DNA of 54,997 nt from CAZMYM01 sp964620325. GTDB taxonomy: Bacteria; Bipolaricaulota; Bipolaricaulia; UBA7950; UBA9294. The DNA lies in assembly GCA_964620325.1 (NCBI GenBank), contig CAZUIM010000017.1, positions 1 to 54,997 of the forward strand, given 5' to 3'. Below, in pieces: positions 23,541 through 31,994 of this stretch; the first letter of the stretch is position 1; each line of letters opens with the position of its first letter. The notes below the pieces were generated by a model. It saw nothing but the letters and a program-made list of their open reading frames with translations, made no database searches and was not told the origin of the DNA. The translations under genes and the position numbers were made by a program.

Positions 23541-24653
23541 CTACAGGAGATCGATGCCGATGGTCAATCGAAGGTCGACGCTCCACTCGACGTAGTATGG
23601 TCGATGCTCGAGGGCGACTCCGAACGTGACCGCGGCCGTGTCGAGCGGTTCGAGGGTCAGATCGAACACGATCCTGTGGATGTCGGTCGCCTCGGCCGCC
23701 CACGTCTCCCGCGAGAAGTCGTAGCTGGTCGTCAGATTGAGGAAGTCCGACAACAGGCAATCGTAGGCGATCGTCACGTCGATCCGGTTTACCTCCAGGA
23801 AATCCGGCTGTCCGGAGAAGCTCCCCTGAACGAGGAATTGCTCGTTCGGCGTCGTCGCGACGGCGTAGTTGAACGAGCCGGTGACCAACAGGTCGTTCGT
23901 GCCTCCCGAAGGATCGAGGATCTCGTATCCGAGTCCGAACCTGAGGTCCCACCCGCAGTATCGGGAGAACCCCTCCGCCTGGATCACCCGCGTGATTTCC
24001 GCAATGTCGAGCGCGTCGAGTCCTCCGACCCGGACGTAGGACGATCCTTCGATGACATCCTGCGCCGCCTCCAACAGCCTCGCCACCGAGTCGTACGTCG
24101 AGAGACTGGCAATCTCGTCGGCGAGGATCTGAAGATCGACCGGATGGAGATGCTCAGTCAGGCTCCCGCGGTCGACGAGGAACTCATCGATTCGAGTCGC
24201 CAGCGCCAACGGCGTCACATCGACAAAGCGGCCGAACCCGACCCCGAGGTTGACCGAGAGGCCGAGCGACTGGAACGACGACGAGCTTCTCGCGATCGCC
24301 CCGGCGAACGCGAAGAAGTCTCGCTCGGTCGAGAAATAGCGCTTGTAGCTCCCGTCGGCGACCGTCGTGTAGGTCGACACGTCGAGTACCGAGATGCTCA
24401 TGTCGTTCTGTATCGCCACGTCGAAACCGTACTCCGGTCGGTCGAACAACCTGACGTATTCGACGGTGAACTCTCCTTGGTTGGCGTCGCGATCGCGCAG
24501 GCCGAACGGATCGTTGTGATACTGATACGCGAAGCTGATCGCCAAGTCGGACAGGTTGGTCACCGGGGATTGATACTCGCAAAGCGGAATAGGAAACACT
24601 TTCAGGCCGGTCACTGCTGCGAGCAGGACCGCCACCATCAGCCACCGTCGCAT
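23541..24653 (-). CDS. Secreted beta-rich, outer-membrane-barrel-like protein
   Basis: 370 residues. The ATG 24653 gives a signal peptide (RRWLMVAVLLAAVTGLKVF). After it come alternating strands typical of barrels (LAISFAYQYHNDPF, EFTVEYVRLFDRPEYGFDVA, LGLSVNLGVGFGRFV) and many aromatic residues at strand ends. A helical middle section (about 160-215) interrupts the strands. The last stretch (VFDLTLEPLDTAAVTFGVAL, then WSVDLRLTIGIDLL) again has strand character, although it does not end in the usual aromatic residue. No family was recognised. It suggests a diderm envelope; that inference rests on pattern only. Confidence 0.6.
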   Translation of the reverse strand: MRRWLMVAVLLAAVTGLKVFPIPLCEYQSPVTNLSDLAISFAYQYHNDPFGLRDRDANQGEFTVEYVRLFDRPEYGFDVAIQNDMSISVLDVSTYTTVADGSYKRYFSTERDFFAFAGAIARSSSSFQSLGLSVNLGVGFGRFVDVTPLALATRIDEFLVDRGSLTEHLHPVDLQILADEIASLSTYDSVARLLEAAQDVIEGSSYVRVGGLDALDIAEITRVIQAEGFSRYCGWDLRFGLGYEILDPSGGTNDLLVTGSFNYAVATTPNEQFLVQGSFSGQPDFLEVNRIDVTIAYDCLLSDFLNLTTSYDFSRETWAAEATDIHRIVFDLTLEPLDTAAVTFGVALEHRPYYVEWSVDLRLTIGIDLL

Positions 24654-24756
24654 GGCGATCACCTCGTACGTCCGACGGTAGGCGGGCGAGACCCCGGTCC
24701 ACAACCAAATCGATCCCCTGCCGAGGTGCGGGATGTCTTCCGTCGATCGCGAACGT

Positions 24757-25830
24757 TCACTCGAACAACGAGAGCTGCCTGGCGGTCGTCTCGGAGAGGC
24801 GACCGACGCCGACACCGATCAGCCGAACGCCCCCTTCATCGAGCCGGACGCGCTCGCGCAGCAGGTGCACGGCGAGACGTTCGATCATCCCGGTCGCATC
24901 GATTCCGACGACGAGCCGAACCTGCCGCGTGATCGTGCGGAAGTCCGGATAGCGGATCTTGATCCGAACCGTCCGACACAACAGGCCCTCCGCGCGAAGC
25001 CGCCCCGCGACGAGTCGAGCGAGCGCACGCACCTCGGACTCGATCTCGGCCGGGTCGGTCAGGTCGTACGAATAGGTCACTTCACGCGAGATCGTCCGCG
25101 CCTCCGTCTCTCCGCCGAGCGGGGTGTCGTCCTCCCCTCCCGCCAGCGCCTGGAGTCGCCGCCCCTGGGACCCGAACTCGCGCTCCAGGAGCTCGCACGG
25201 TGCGAGCCGGACATCGCGGATTCGCAGGAGGCCGAGCCCGGTCAGTCGCCGCTCCGTGACTCGCCCGACCCCCCAGATCCTCCCCACCAGAAGCGGATCA
25301 AGAAACTCGCCCACGTTCTCCGGAGCGATCGCAAAGAACCCGTCCGGCTTCCGAAACTCCGAGGCGAGTTTCGCCAGAAACCGGTTCTGCGCCACACCGA
25401 CCGAGCAGGTGAGGGAGGTCTTCGCCCGGACTCGTTCCTTGATCCGGAGAGCGGCGGCGGAGACCTCTTCCAGGCCTTGCCCGTGTCCGGTCAGGTCGAA
25501 GAACGCCTCGTCGAGGGAGATCGGCTCGACAACCGCCGAATGCGCGTGCAGGATCGCGCGAACCTCTTCGGAGATCTCTCGATACCGGCTGAATCTCGGA
25601 CGAAGGTAGATCCCGTTCGGGCAGACCTTGCGCGCCAGCGCCGTCGGCATCGCGCTGTGGACCCCGTGCGCCCTCGCTTCGTATGAGGCGGTCGAGACGA
25701 CGCCGCGAGGGCCGAGTCCGCCGACGATGACCGGCTTGCCTCGAAGCGAGGGCTCATCGAGCTGCTCGACAGCGGCGTAGAACGCGTCCATGTCGAGATG
25801 ACCGATCCACCGCACCGCCTTGGCGCTCAA
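24757..25830 (-). CDS. dinB: DNA polymerase IV (Y-family)
   Basis: 357 residues from TTG 25830, favoured because it overlaps the upstream stop as TTGA; GTG 25815 is the alternative. Translesion polymerase. Catalytic motifs: HLDMDAFYAAVEQ (first Asp), VVSTASYEARAHGV, and EPISLDEAFFDLT (Asp-Glu pair). CSVGVAQNRFLAKLASEFRKPDGF leads to the thumb, and the little finger domain runs to the end. RQLSLFE at the C-terminus resembles a clamp-binding QLSLF motif, which would tether it to the beta clamp. Confidence 0.93.
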   Translation of the reverse strand: MSAKAVRWIGHLDMDAFYAAVEQLDEPSLRGKPVIVGGLGPRGVVSTASYEARAHGVHSAMPTALARKVCPNGIYLRPRFSRYREISEEVRAILHAHSAVVEPISLDEAFFDLTGHGQGLEEVSAAALRIKERVRAKTSLTCSVGVAQNRFLAKLASEFRKPDGFFAIAPENVGEFLDPLLVGRIWGVGRVTERRLTGLGLLRIRDVRLAPCELLEREFGSQGRRLQALAGGEDDTPLGGETEARTISREVTYSYDLTDPAEIESEVRALARLVAGRLRAEGLLCRTVRIKIRYPDFRTITRQVRLVVGIDATGMIERLAVHLLRERVRLDEGGVRLIGVGVGRLSETTARQLSLFE

Positions 25831-26105
25831 GAGGCGCGCCCTCGCGCCTTGCACGGCGCCTGATGAACGCGGGCCGCTCGACCGTTCGGATCGATCGACT
25901 GCGCCGCAGATTCGCCGGAGCCATCGGCCGAGGTTGCCTCCCACTCAGCCCGAGGCTCCCGCCGGAATCGCTCGAGGTCACCGAGTAGGGGATCGACTCC
26001 ATAGACGGATCGAACGATGAACGTCCAAGCGTCCTCGACCGTCGTCCGAGGGTGACGTCGCCGCTCTTCCTCGATAATCGCCAACAGGTCTGCCTTGCCG
26101 TTCAT
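25827..26105 (-). CDS. Small protein of unknown function upstream of dinB
   Basis: 92 residues starting MNGKADLLAIIEEERRRHPR. No family was recognised. The first 45 residues look helical (TTVEDAWTFIVRSVYGVDPL). The remainder is hydrophilic and probably disordered. The stop overlaps the dinB TTG start (TTGA), pointing to a dicistron. Its start region overlaps the divergent THEP1 gene's promoter. The ATG has no strong ribosome-binding site, so it could be an open frame kept by chance. Confidence 0.45.
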   Translation of the reverse strand: MNGKADLLAIIEEERRRHPRTTVEDAWTFIVRSVYGVDPLLGDLERFRREPRAEWEATSADGSGESAAQSIDPNGRAARVHQAPCKARGRAS

Positions 26106-26122
26106 CGTCGACAGGATAGAAT
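26095..26122 (+). promoter_or_regulatory. Leaderless promoter of THEP1-type gene
   Basis: TTGCCG (26095-26100), 16-bp spacer, TAGAAT (26117-26122). The ATG follows the -10 box after 8 nt. Confidence 0.55.
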
Positions 26123-26130
26123 GGACCGGA

Positions 26131-26658
26131 ATGGCGATCAAGGGGCGAGTTGCGATCACCGGACGACCGGGCGTCGGGAAGACGACGCTGATCGAGCGTG
26201 TGCTCGAGGCCCTCCCCTTCTCGGCCGGAGGGATGTTGACCAAGGAGATTCGGGTCTGCGGACACCGCGTCGGCTTCAGCGTGATCGACGTCGCCACCGG
26301 CGCCGCGGGAACGCTCGCGCACGTTCATCGAACCGACGGCCCGAAGGTCGGCCGCTACACCGTCGACCTCAACTCCCTGGACGAGACGGGAATTGCGGCC
26401 ATCCTCGACGCCGTCGAGACGAAAGACCTGATCGTCATCGACGAGATCGCCCCGATGGAACTGCGCTCGCCGGCGTTCGTGCCGGCGGTCGAGACGGCGC
26501 TGGCAAGCGAAAAGGCCCTTCTGATCTCGACACACGCCAACGCCGACCACCCGCTCGCCCACCGCGTGCGACAGGAGCTCGAGCTGTTCCGCGTCAAGCT
26601 CGGGAATCGCGACGCACTCCTCGAGGACGTTCTCTCCGCTCTACGCGCGGCCGGATAG
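26131..26658 (+). CDS. THEP1-type nucleoside-triphosphatase
   Basis: 175 residues from ATG 26131. P-loop NTPase of the THEP1 family (PF03266): Walker A AITGRPGVGKTTLIERVL at about 7-24, the family's GGMLTKEIRVCGHRVGFSVI, Walker B LIVIDEIAPMELRS, and LLISTHANADHPL. Members are slow NTPases widespread in archaea and thermophilic bacteria; their cellular role is unclear. An ATG 36 nt upstream would place the start before the -10 box, so it was rejected. Confidence 0.85.
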   Translation: MAIKGRVAITGRPGVGKTTLIERVLEALPFSAGGMLTKEIRVCGHRVGFSVIDVATGAAGTLAHVHRTDGPKVGRYTVDLNSLDETGIAAILDAVETKDLIVIDEIAPMELRSPAFVPAVETALASEKALLISTHANADHPLAHRVRQELELFRVKLGNRDALLEDVLSALRAAG

Positions 26659-26704
26659 CCCCGCTCACGCCGAGGAAGACGACGATCGCACCGTTCGTCA
26701 AGGT

Positions 26705-26830
26705 TCACATCACCAAGACGATCGCTGCAATCAGGACGAACGCCATGAGGCTCTGCGAAACGAAGTGGCCCGGTTGCCGGCGGAATGTCTCGTCGATCAG
26801 TCGAATCCGCCGTCGCGGCTCACGGCCCAT
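26705..26830 (-). CDS. Possible 41-residue tail-anchored membrane peptide
   Basis: Reads MGREPRRRIRLIDETFRRQP, then a hydrophobic C-terminal helix LMAFVLIAAIVLVM that ends at the stop. The basic N-terminus plus C-terminal helix is a convincing small membrane protein plan. It begins 33 nt after the transaldolase stop on the same strand and could be the last gene of that operon. Only a weak GGCGGG precedes it, and no homologue is known to me. Confidence 0.4.
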   Translation of the reverse strand: MGREPRRRIRLIDETFRRQPGHFVSQSLMAFVLIAAIVLVM

Positions 26831-26863
26831 CGCGACGGCCCGCCGGATCCCTCTCCATTGCGT

Positions 26864-27502
26864 TCACTTCGGCACGCTCTTCCAGTCCTTCAGGAATCGA
26901 TCGATCCCGACGTCGGTCAGCGGATGGGTGAAGAGCCTCTTCAGCACCGCGTGGGGAACGGTGGCTACGTCGGCCCCGAGGAGGGCCGCATCGAGGACGT
27001 GTCGCGGATGGCGAACGCTCGCCACGAGGATCTCGGTCGTGAAGCCGTAGTTCTCGTATACGTCGAGGATCTCGGCGACCAAATCCATCCCGGCCCCGCC
27101 GACGTCGTCGATCCGCCCGACGAACGGGGAGACGAACGACGCACCGCATTTCGCCGCCAACAGGGCCTGATTCGCCGAGAAGACGAGGGTGACGTTCGTC
27201 CGGATCCCCTCACTCGCCAGAATCCGAACCGCCTGCATTCCGTCCTCGGTCATCGGAATCTTCACGACGACGTTCTCGTGGATCTTCGCCAGGCCGCGCG
27301 CCTCCTCGACCATGTCGACGGCGTCGAGAGCGGTCGCCTCGGCGCTCACCGGTCCGTCGACGATATCGCAGATCTCGCGGATGATCTCGTCGAACGGCCG
27401 CCGCTCTTTGGCGACCAGGCTCGGGTTCGTGGTGACTCCGTCGATCAACCAAGCCAGCTCGCGAATCTCGGACACGTTCGCCGTGTCGATGAACAGCTTC
27501 AT
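26864..27502 (-). CDS. Transaldolase/fructose-6-phosphate aldolase, short type
   Basis: 212 residues, the size of the TalC/FSA subfamily. MKLFIDTANVSEIRELAWL with the first catalytic Asp, GVTTNPSLVAKERRPF, the Schiff-base lysine in ENVVVKIPMTEDGMQA, and NVTLVFSANQALLAAKCGAS, SPFVGRIDD are all present. It moves dihydroxyacetone units in the non-oxidative pentose phosphate route, feeding ribose 5-phosphate and glyceraldehyde 3-phosphate. Its ATG overlaps the endonuclease IV stop (ATGA). Confidence 0.92.
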   Translation of the reverse strand: MKLFIDTANVSEIRELAWLIDGVTTNPSLVAKERRPFDEIIREICDIVDGPVSAEATALDAVDMVEEARGLAKIHENVVVKIPMTEDGMQAVRILASEGIRTNVTLVFSANQALLAAKCGASFVSPFVGRIDDVGGAGMDLVAEILDVYENYGFTTEILVASVRHPRHVLDAALLGADVATVPHAVLKRLFTHPLTDVGIDRFLKDWKSVPK

Positions 27503-28413
27503 GCTCCCTCCTGTCGTTCGGTCGCGCGGCTCTCCAGAAGCGCTCGGACGGCCGCCAGGTTCATCCGGTCCGCGTCCCCCCGTCCGTCGATCTCCTTGGG
27601 GGTTTCGAGGATGATCGGAACGCCGCGTTCGGCGGCACGTCGAGCGACCGTCCCCAACCCCTGGCGCCCGATCGCGCCGAAGCCGATGTGTTCGTGCCGA
27701 TCGCGCCGGGAGCCCAGAGCGTACTTGGAGTCGTTCAGGTGGATCAACCCGAGTTGATCGAGACCGATCGAACGTTCGAGCGCCGTGAGCGTCGCCTCGA
27801 CCGCCACCGGGGTCTGCAGATCGTACCCTGCGGCGAACGCGTGCGCCGAGTCGAAGCAGATCCCGAACGACTCGTCGTCCTGGAGTCCGGCGAGAATCCG
27901 GGCCAGCTGATCGAACGAACTCCCGACCGTCGTTCCGCTCCCGGCGGTGTTCTCCAACAGGAGGCGAAGGCCGGGCGACGCATCGAGAGCACCCGACCGA
28001 CGAACGCGGTCGAGAGCCTCGACGATACGATCGGTCCCTCGGTTCAGGCCCGACCCGACGTGGGCCACGAGATGCGTCACAACGGCGTCGAGCTGGAGGA
28101 GCCCGGCGCGACGAATCTCCTCGATCAGCGCCTCGACCGACCGCCGATGCAGCACATCGTCCGGGCTCGCCAGATTCAGCAGGTACATCGTATGGGCGAC
28201 GACGAAGCCGACGGAGGACGCCGCCCGCCGGTCGACGAACGCGTCGGCCCGTGCGGCCGAGAGCGCCTTCATTCGCCACGACGATGCGTTGTGCGTGAAG
28301 AACTGGACTGCGTTGATGTCGAGCTCCTCCGCGCCGTCGATCGCCGCGGGGAATCCGTTTCCGATCGACAGGTGGCATCCGAGGAGCGTCCGATCGTTCG
28401 GTGCCGAAGACAT
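27499..28413 (-). CDS. nfo: Endonuclease IV (AP endonuclease)
   Basis: 304 residues. Zinc-dependent TIM-barrel enzyme that cuts abasic sites in base excision repair. Metal ligands appear in GCHLSIGNGFPAAID, TMYLLNLAS (replacing the usual H-x-Y-L-N-L), LLLENTAGSG, GICFDSAHAFAAGYD (DTCH in most members; here DSAH keeps the Asp and His), HLNDSKYALGSRRDRHEHIG and IILETP. The GATAAT -10 box lies 6 nt before the ATG, so the nfo-transaldolase message is probably leaderless. Confidence 0.92.
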   Translation of the reverse strand: MSSAPNDRTLLGCHLSIGNGFPAAIDGAEELDINAVQFFTHNASSWRMKALSAARADAFVDRRAASSVGFVVAHTMYLLNLASPDDVLHRRSVEALIEEIRRAGLLQLDAVVTHLVAHVGSGLNRGTDRIVEALDRVRRSGALDASPGLRLLLENTAGSGTTVGSSFDQLARILAGLQDDESFGICFDSAHAFAAGYDLQTPVAVEATLTALERSIGLDQLGLIHLNDSKYALGSRRDRHEHIGFGAIGRQGLGTVARRAAERGVPIILETPKEIDGRGDADRMNLAAVRALLESRATERQEGA

Positions 28414-28419
28414 GGAGCG

Positions 28420-28448
28420 ATTATCGGGGTCCCCTTCGAGCGGGACAA
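28420..28448 (-). promoter_or_regulatory. Leaderless promoter of nfo operon
   Basis: On the minus strand TTGTCC (28443-28448), 17-bp spacer, GATAAT (28420-28425). The ATG follows after 6 nt. Confidence 0.65.
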
Positions 28449-28457
28449 TCGGGGCGC

Positions 28458-28486
28458 TTGATCGACCGTGGAGCGACCGATACCGT
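28458..28486 (+). promoter_or_regulatory. lpd promoter
   Basis: TTGATC (28458-28463), 17-bp spacer, TACCGT (28481-28486), followed by a leader with GGAGG before the ATG at 28506. Divergent from the nfo promoter with 9 bp between the two -35 boxes. Confidence 0.55.
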
Positions 28487-28505
28487 ATCGGCTGGAGGAA
28501 TTCGA

Positions 28506-29888
28506 ATGAGCTACGACGTCGCGATCGTTGGTGGGGGACCGGGCGGCTACGCCTGCGCAATCCGCTGTGGGCAACTCGGGCTGGAGACCGTTCTCATCGA
28601 GGAAGCGGAGCTGGGCGGGATCTGCCTGCATTGGGGCTGCATCCCGACGAAATCCCTCTACGTCGCTACGAAACTCCTGATTCAGACGGAGACAGCCGAC
28701 GAGATGGGACTGACCGTCTCGGCCCCGAAGGTCGATCTGCTTCGACTCGCCGCGTGGAAGGACGGCGTCGTTTCGCGCCTGACCGATGGAATCGAAACCC
28801 TCCTCGAAAGGAACGGCGTCGAGGTGGTGTACGATCGCGGTCGCCTCGCCGGATCCGGGCGGATCGCCCTGTCGGCGGGGGAGACGATCGAGGCCGATCG
28901 GATCGTTCTCGCAACCGGATCCCATCCAATCGAGATCCCCGGGTTCGCGTTCGACGACGTTGTCTGGTCGTCGGACGACGCGCTTGCGCTCCCCGAGGTC
29001 CCCGATCGGCTCGTCGTGATCGGGGGCGGCGTGATCGGCCTCGAACTGGCGACGATCTATCGGCGGCTCGGAAGCGAGGTGACCGTCGTCGAGCTCCTCC
29101 CCGAGATCCTGTCGATCGTCGATCTCGATCGCCGGACGATCGCCGTCCTGAAACGCGCGCTCAAAGCGTCGGGAATCGACGTTCGAACGGGAACCCGGGC
29201 GGAAAGCCTCGAGACCTCCGATAACGCCGGCGGCACCGTCCACCTCGACGACGGGGATCGACTGGAAGCCGACCGCATCCTCCTCGCCGTCGGTCGCCGA
29301 TCGAACGCCGACGACATCGGTTTGGAGACGGTCGGAATCGAGGCGGACGACGCCGGATTCGTCCGAGTCGACGACCGTCTGGAGACGACGGCGAAAGGCG
29401 TCTTCGCGATCGGCGACCTCGCACCCGGCCCGATGCTCGCCCACAAGGCGTCGGCCGAAGGGATCGCGCTCGCCGATTCATTCGACGGCGCGCCGATCGA
29501 TCTCGATCACGACGGAATCCCGCAGGCGATCTTCACTGATCCGGAGATTGCGTCGGCCGGACTCTCGGAGACCCGCGCGAGGGAGAACGAACGCCCGATC
29601 CTCGTCGGTCGATGCGCCTACGCGGTGCTCGGAAAGGCCGTCGGAATGCGCGAGCCGGACGGGTTCTTCCAGGTCGTCGCCGACGAAGACGATCATCGAA
29701 TCCTCGGCGTACAGATCATCGGAGCCGAGGCCTCGGATCTGATCTCCGAAGCGGCGCTCGCGATACGAAACGGCCTCACACTCGAGCGGCTGATCGAGAC
29801 GGTCCACCCACACCCGACCCTCCCCGAGGGATTGAAGGAGGCGGCGGAGAACGCCCTAGGAAGAGCGATTCACACGGTCAACCGCTGA
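28506..29888 (+). CDS. lpd: Dihydrolipoyl dehydrogenase
   Basis: 460 residues. FAD enzyme that reoxidises dihydrolipoamide. FAD site VAIVGGGPGGYACAIRCGQLG; redox disulfide GGICLHWGCIPTKS (His-Trp between the cysteines where many enzymes have Asn-Val); NAD site VVIGGGVIGLELATIYRRLG; the second FAD motif GVFAIGDLAPGPMLAHKA; and catalytic His-Glu in HPHPTLPEGLKEA. No dehydrogenase E1, E2 or glycine-cleavage genes are nearby. The 3' end overlaps the MFS gene by 33 nt. Confidence 0.92.
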   Translation: MSYDVAIVGGGPGGYACAIRCGQLGLETVLIEEAELGGICLHWGCIPTKSLYVATKLLIQTETADEMGLTVSAPKVDLLRLAAWKDGVVSRLTDGIETLLERNGVEVVYDRGRLAGSGRIALSAGETIEADRIVLATGSHPIEIPGFAFDDVVWSSDDALALPEVPDRLVVIGGGVIGLELATIYRRLGSEVTVVELLPEILSIVDLDRRTIAVLKRALKASGIDVRTGTRAESLETSDNAGGTVHLDDGDRLEADRILLAVGRRSNADDIGLETVGIEADDAGFVRVDDRLETTAKGVFAIGDLAPGPMLAHKASAEGIALADSFDGAPIDLDHDGIPQAIFTDPEIASAGLSETRARENERPILVGRCAYAVLGKAVGMREPDGFFQVVADEDDHRILGVQIIGAEASDLISEAALAIRNGLTLERLIETVHPHPTLPEGLKEAAENALGRAIHTVNR

Positions 29889-31178
29889 CCGACACTCGGC
29901 CGGGCCGTCGCCCGGTCGGAGATCGCCCTCACCGCGCGCGACCGGGAAGACGTCGGCCCGCTTCTGATCCTCGATCCGGATCAGCGCCGGGACGAAGAAG
30001 CCGACACCGGCGGTCGCGGTGCAGATCAGACCGCCCAACAGAAGCCAGAAGGGAACGCCGGTCACGTCGGCGACCGGACCGGCGATCGCCAGTCCGATCG
30101 GTGTCGTCAGCGAGAAGAGACTTCCGAGCAACGCGAAGACGCGCCCCTGCATCGCCGCCGGCACGGTCGACTGAAGGAGCGCGGCGATCGGTCCGTCGGT
30201 CAGCGAGAGCATGATCCCGAGAACGAAGACCGCAACCAACCCCAGCCAGAACATGCCGGACGGCGTCAGACCGAGGAGGGTCGCCGCGAGACCGACTCCG
30301 GTCAATCCCGCCAGAACGGTGAGGATCTTCCGCCGAAACCCGCCCCACAGGCTGAGCAAAACACCGCCGGCGAGGATCCCCCCGCCGGTCATCGCCTCGA
30401 ACAGAGCGAGCTGCGACGCTCCGCCAGCGAAGTGATCCTTGACGAGAAGGGGAAGGAGCGAGAAGGCCGGCATCAGGGCGATCTTCAGGACCGACGCACA
30501 GGCGAGAAGAACGACAAGCCCGGGCCAGCTGAGAACGAAGCGAAGGCCCTTCCGTGCATTCGAAACGACCGAAGCCGCCTTGACCGCCTCGATCTCGTGC
30601 GCCTCCGGCTGCGGAATCGTGAGAACAAGCAGCGGGAGGACGGCGAAGGCGGCTGTGCCGACGTCAACCATCATCACGCCGTGCAACGGCATCAGCGACA
30701 TCAGAAGCGCGCCGAGGGGTGGGCCGACGATACTGAGCAGTCCGTAGATCGTCTGATTCAATCCACCGATCCGCGTGTAGTGTCGGTCCGGAACCATCAG
30801 GGTCGTCGACGCCGCCATCGCCGGTCCATGGAACGCCTGGCCGAACGATCGGGCGAAGACGACGACGTAGACGTGCCAGATCTGAAGCACGTCCGTCCAG
30901 AAGAGGTACGCGAGCCAGAGGCCGACGAGCGCAATGAACGAGTCGGCCGCGATCATCACCGTCCGTCGATTCCATCGATCGACGAAGGCCCCGACGAACG
31001 GACCGAGCGCGATCTGCGGGATCATCGCGACCAGGGACGCCGTGGCGAGAACGGTCGCCGATCCGGTCGTCCTCGTCAGCCACCAGACCAGAGCGAACTG
31101 GGCCGCCACCGTGCCGACAATCGACAGCTGCTGACCGATCCAGATCGTGAAGAAGCGAGCTTTCCAGCCTCCAACCAC
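29856..31178 (-). CDS. MFS transporter (EntS/MFS_3-like)
   Basis: 440 residues from GTG 31178. Twelve hydrophobic segments. FTIWIGQQLSIVGTVAAQFA as first helix, GPFVGAFVDRWNRRTVMI as the MFS loop-2 motif, ARSFGQAFHGPAMAASTTLM, and the second-half equivalent QGRVFALLGSLFSL. This matches the drug- or siderophore-exporter branch related to EntS and macrolide efflux proteins. Substrate unknown. The hydrophilic tail of about 40 residues is read from the lpd complement and may not be functional. Confidence 0.88.
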   Translation of the reverse strand: MVGGWKARFFTIWIGQQLSIVGTVAAQFALVWWLTRTTGSATVLATASLVAMIPQIALGPFVGAFVDRWNRRTVMIAADSFIALVGLWLAYLFWTDVLQIWHVYVVVFARSFGQAFHGPAMAASTTLMVPDRHYTRIGGLNQTIYGLLSIVGPPLGALLMSLMPLHGVMMVDVGTAAFAVLPLLVLTIPQPEAHEIEAVKAASVVSNARKGLRFVLSWPGLVVLLACASVLKIALMPAFSLLPLLVKDHFAGGASQLALFEAMTGGGILAGGVLLSLWGGFRRKILTVLAGLTGVGLAATLLGLTPSGMFWLGLVAVFVLGIMLSLTDGPIAALLQSTVPAAMQGRVFALLGSLFSLTTPIGLAIAGPVADVTGVPFWLLLGGLICTATAGVGFFVPALIRIEDQKRADVFPVARGEGDLRPGDGPAECRSAVDRVNRSS

Positions 31179-31253
31179 GGATTCGACGCCGTCCTCTCAT
31201 CAGGATGGATTGCTGGTAGGTCGCCGCGGTGAACGCCTCGGTTCAGCGGCCGA

Positions 31254-31994
31254 CTAGACCTTCTGCTGCTTGCCGACCTCCGCGCTCGGGTGGACGCTGA
31301 GCTCACCGGCGTACTCGACCGCCTTGATGCGACATCCGGGTCCGATCTCCACCCGGGTCCCGCGTACCACGTCGGCGATCGTGTCCTCGAGGTGGATCTC
31401 GTCCCCCTCGATCACCGTCACGTGAAGCTCGGCCGTCCCTTTCCCGCTGAACATGCGCACGAGGCCGTCGAAGAGGATCCCGCGTTCGCGGTACCCCCCC
31501 CGCCGGACGTCGATCTTTGCGCCGCCGATCTCTCGAGCGTAGCACCGCCCGCCCGGACGGATCTCGATCTTGTCGGCCGACAGGAGCCCTTCGATCTCGA
31601 AACCTCCGCTCGCCTTGAACAAGTCGGCTTCGACGTCGCCGCCGACGCGAAGCACGCCGCTCACCTTCACGTACTCGGCGGTGATCGACTCCTTGACCCG
31701 GTACGATCCGGAGCACTTCAGCTCCTTCACGCGCGCCGCCCCGTCGATGCGAGCGGCTCCGGAAACGCGCATCTCGTCCGCGATCACCTCGCCGGCGAAC
31801 GCCCCGCTGCCGGAGACGGTGATCTGGATCGCTTCGGTCCGGCCTTCGACCTTCCCGGCTCCGGAGATTCGCAGGGCCTCGGCCTTGATGTCCCCGGCCA
31901 CCTTCCCCGCGCCGGAGATCGTCACGCGAGCATAGTCGCCGCCGCTCAACTTCCCGGCCCCCGCCAGACTCGCCGATCGCTTGTCGTCGTTCAT
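31254..31994 (-). CDS. Bactofilin-like polymer-forming protein
   Basis: 246 residues. Repeating beta-helix turns (VSGAARIDG, ISGAGKVEGR, KLSGGDYARVTISGAGKVAG) typical of bactofilin/YhbE proteins (PF04519). A hydrophilic insertion with IEIRPGGRCYAREIGGAKID and RRGGYRERGILFDGLVRMFS is followed by further turns (VEIGPGCRIKAVEY). Such proteins assemble without nucleotide into membrane-linked filaments. Its ATG overlaps the upstream regulator stop (ATGA), the layout of the Bacillus yhbDE genes. Confidence 0.85.
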   Translation of the reverse strand: MNDDKRSASLAGAGKLSGGDYARVTISGAGKVAGDIKAEALRISGAGKVEGRTEAIQITVSGSGAFAGEVIADEMRVSGAARIDGAARVKELKCSGSYRVKESITAEYVKVSGVLRVGGDVEADLFKASGGFEIEGLLSADKIEIRPGGRCYAREIGGAKIDVRRGGYRERGILFDGLVRMFSGKGTAELHVTVIEGDEIHLEDTIADVVRGTRVEIGPGCRIKAVEYAGELSVHPSAEVGKQQKV

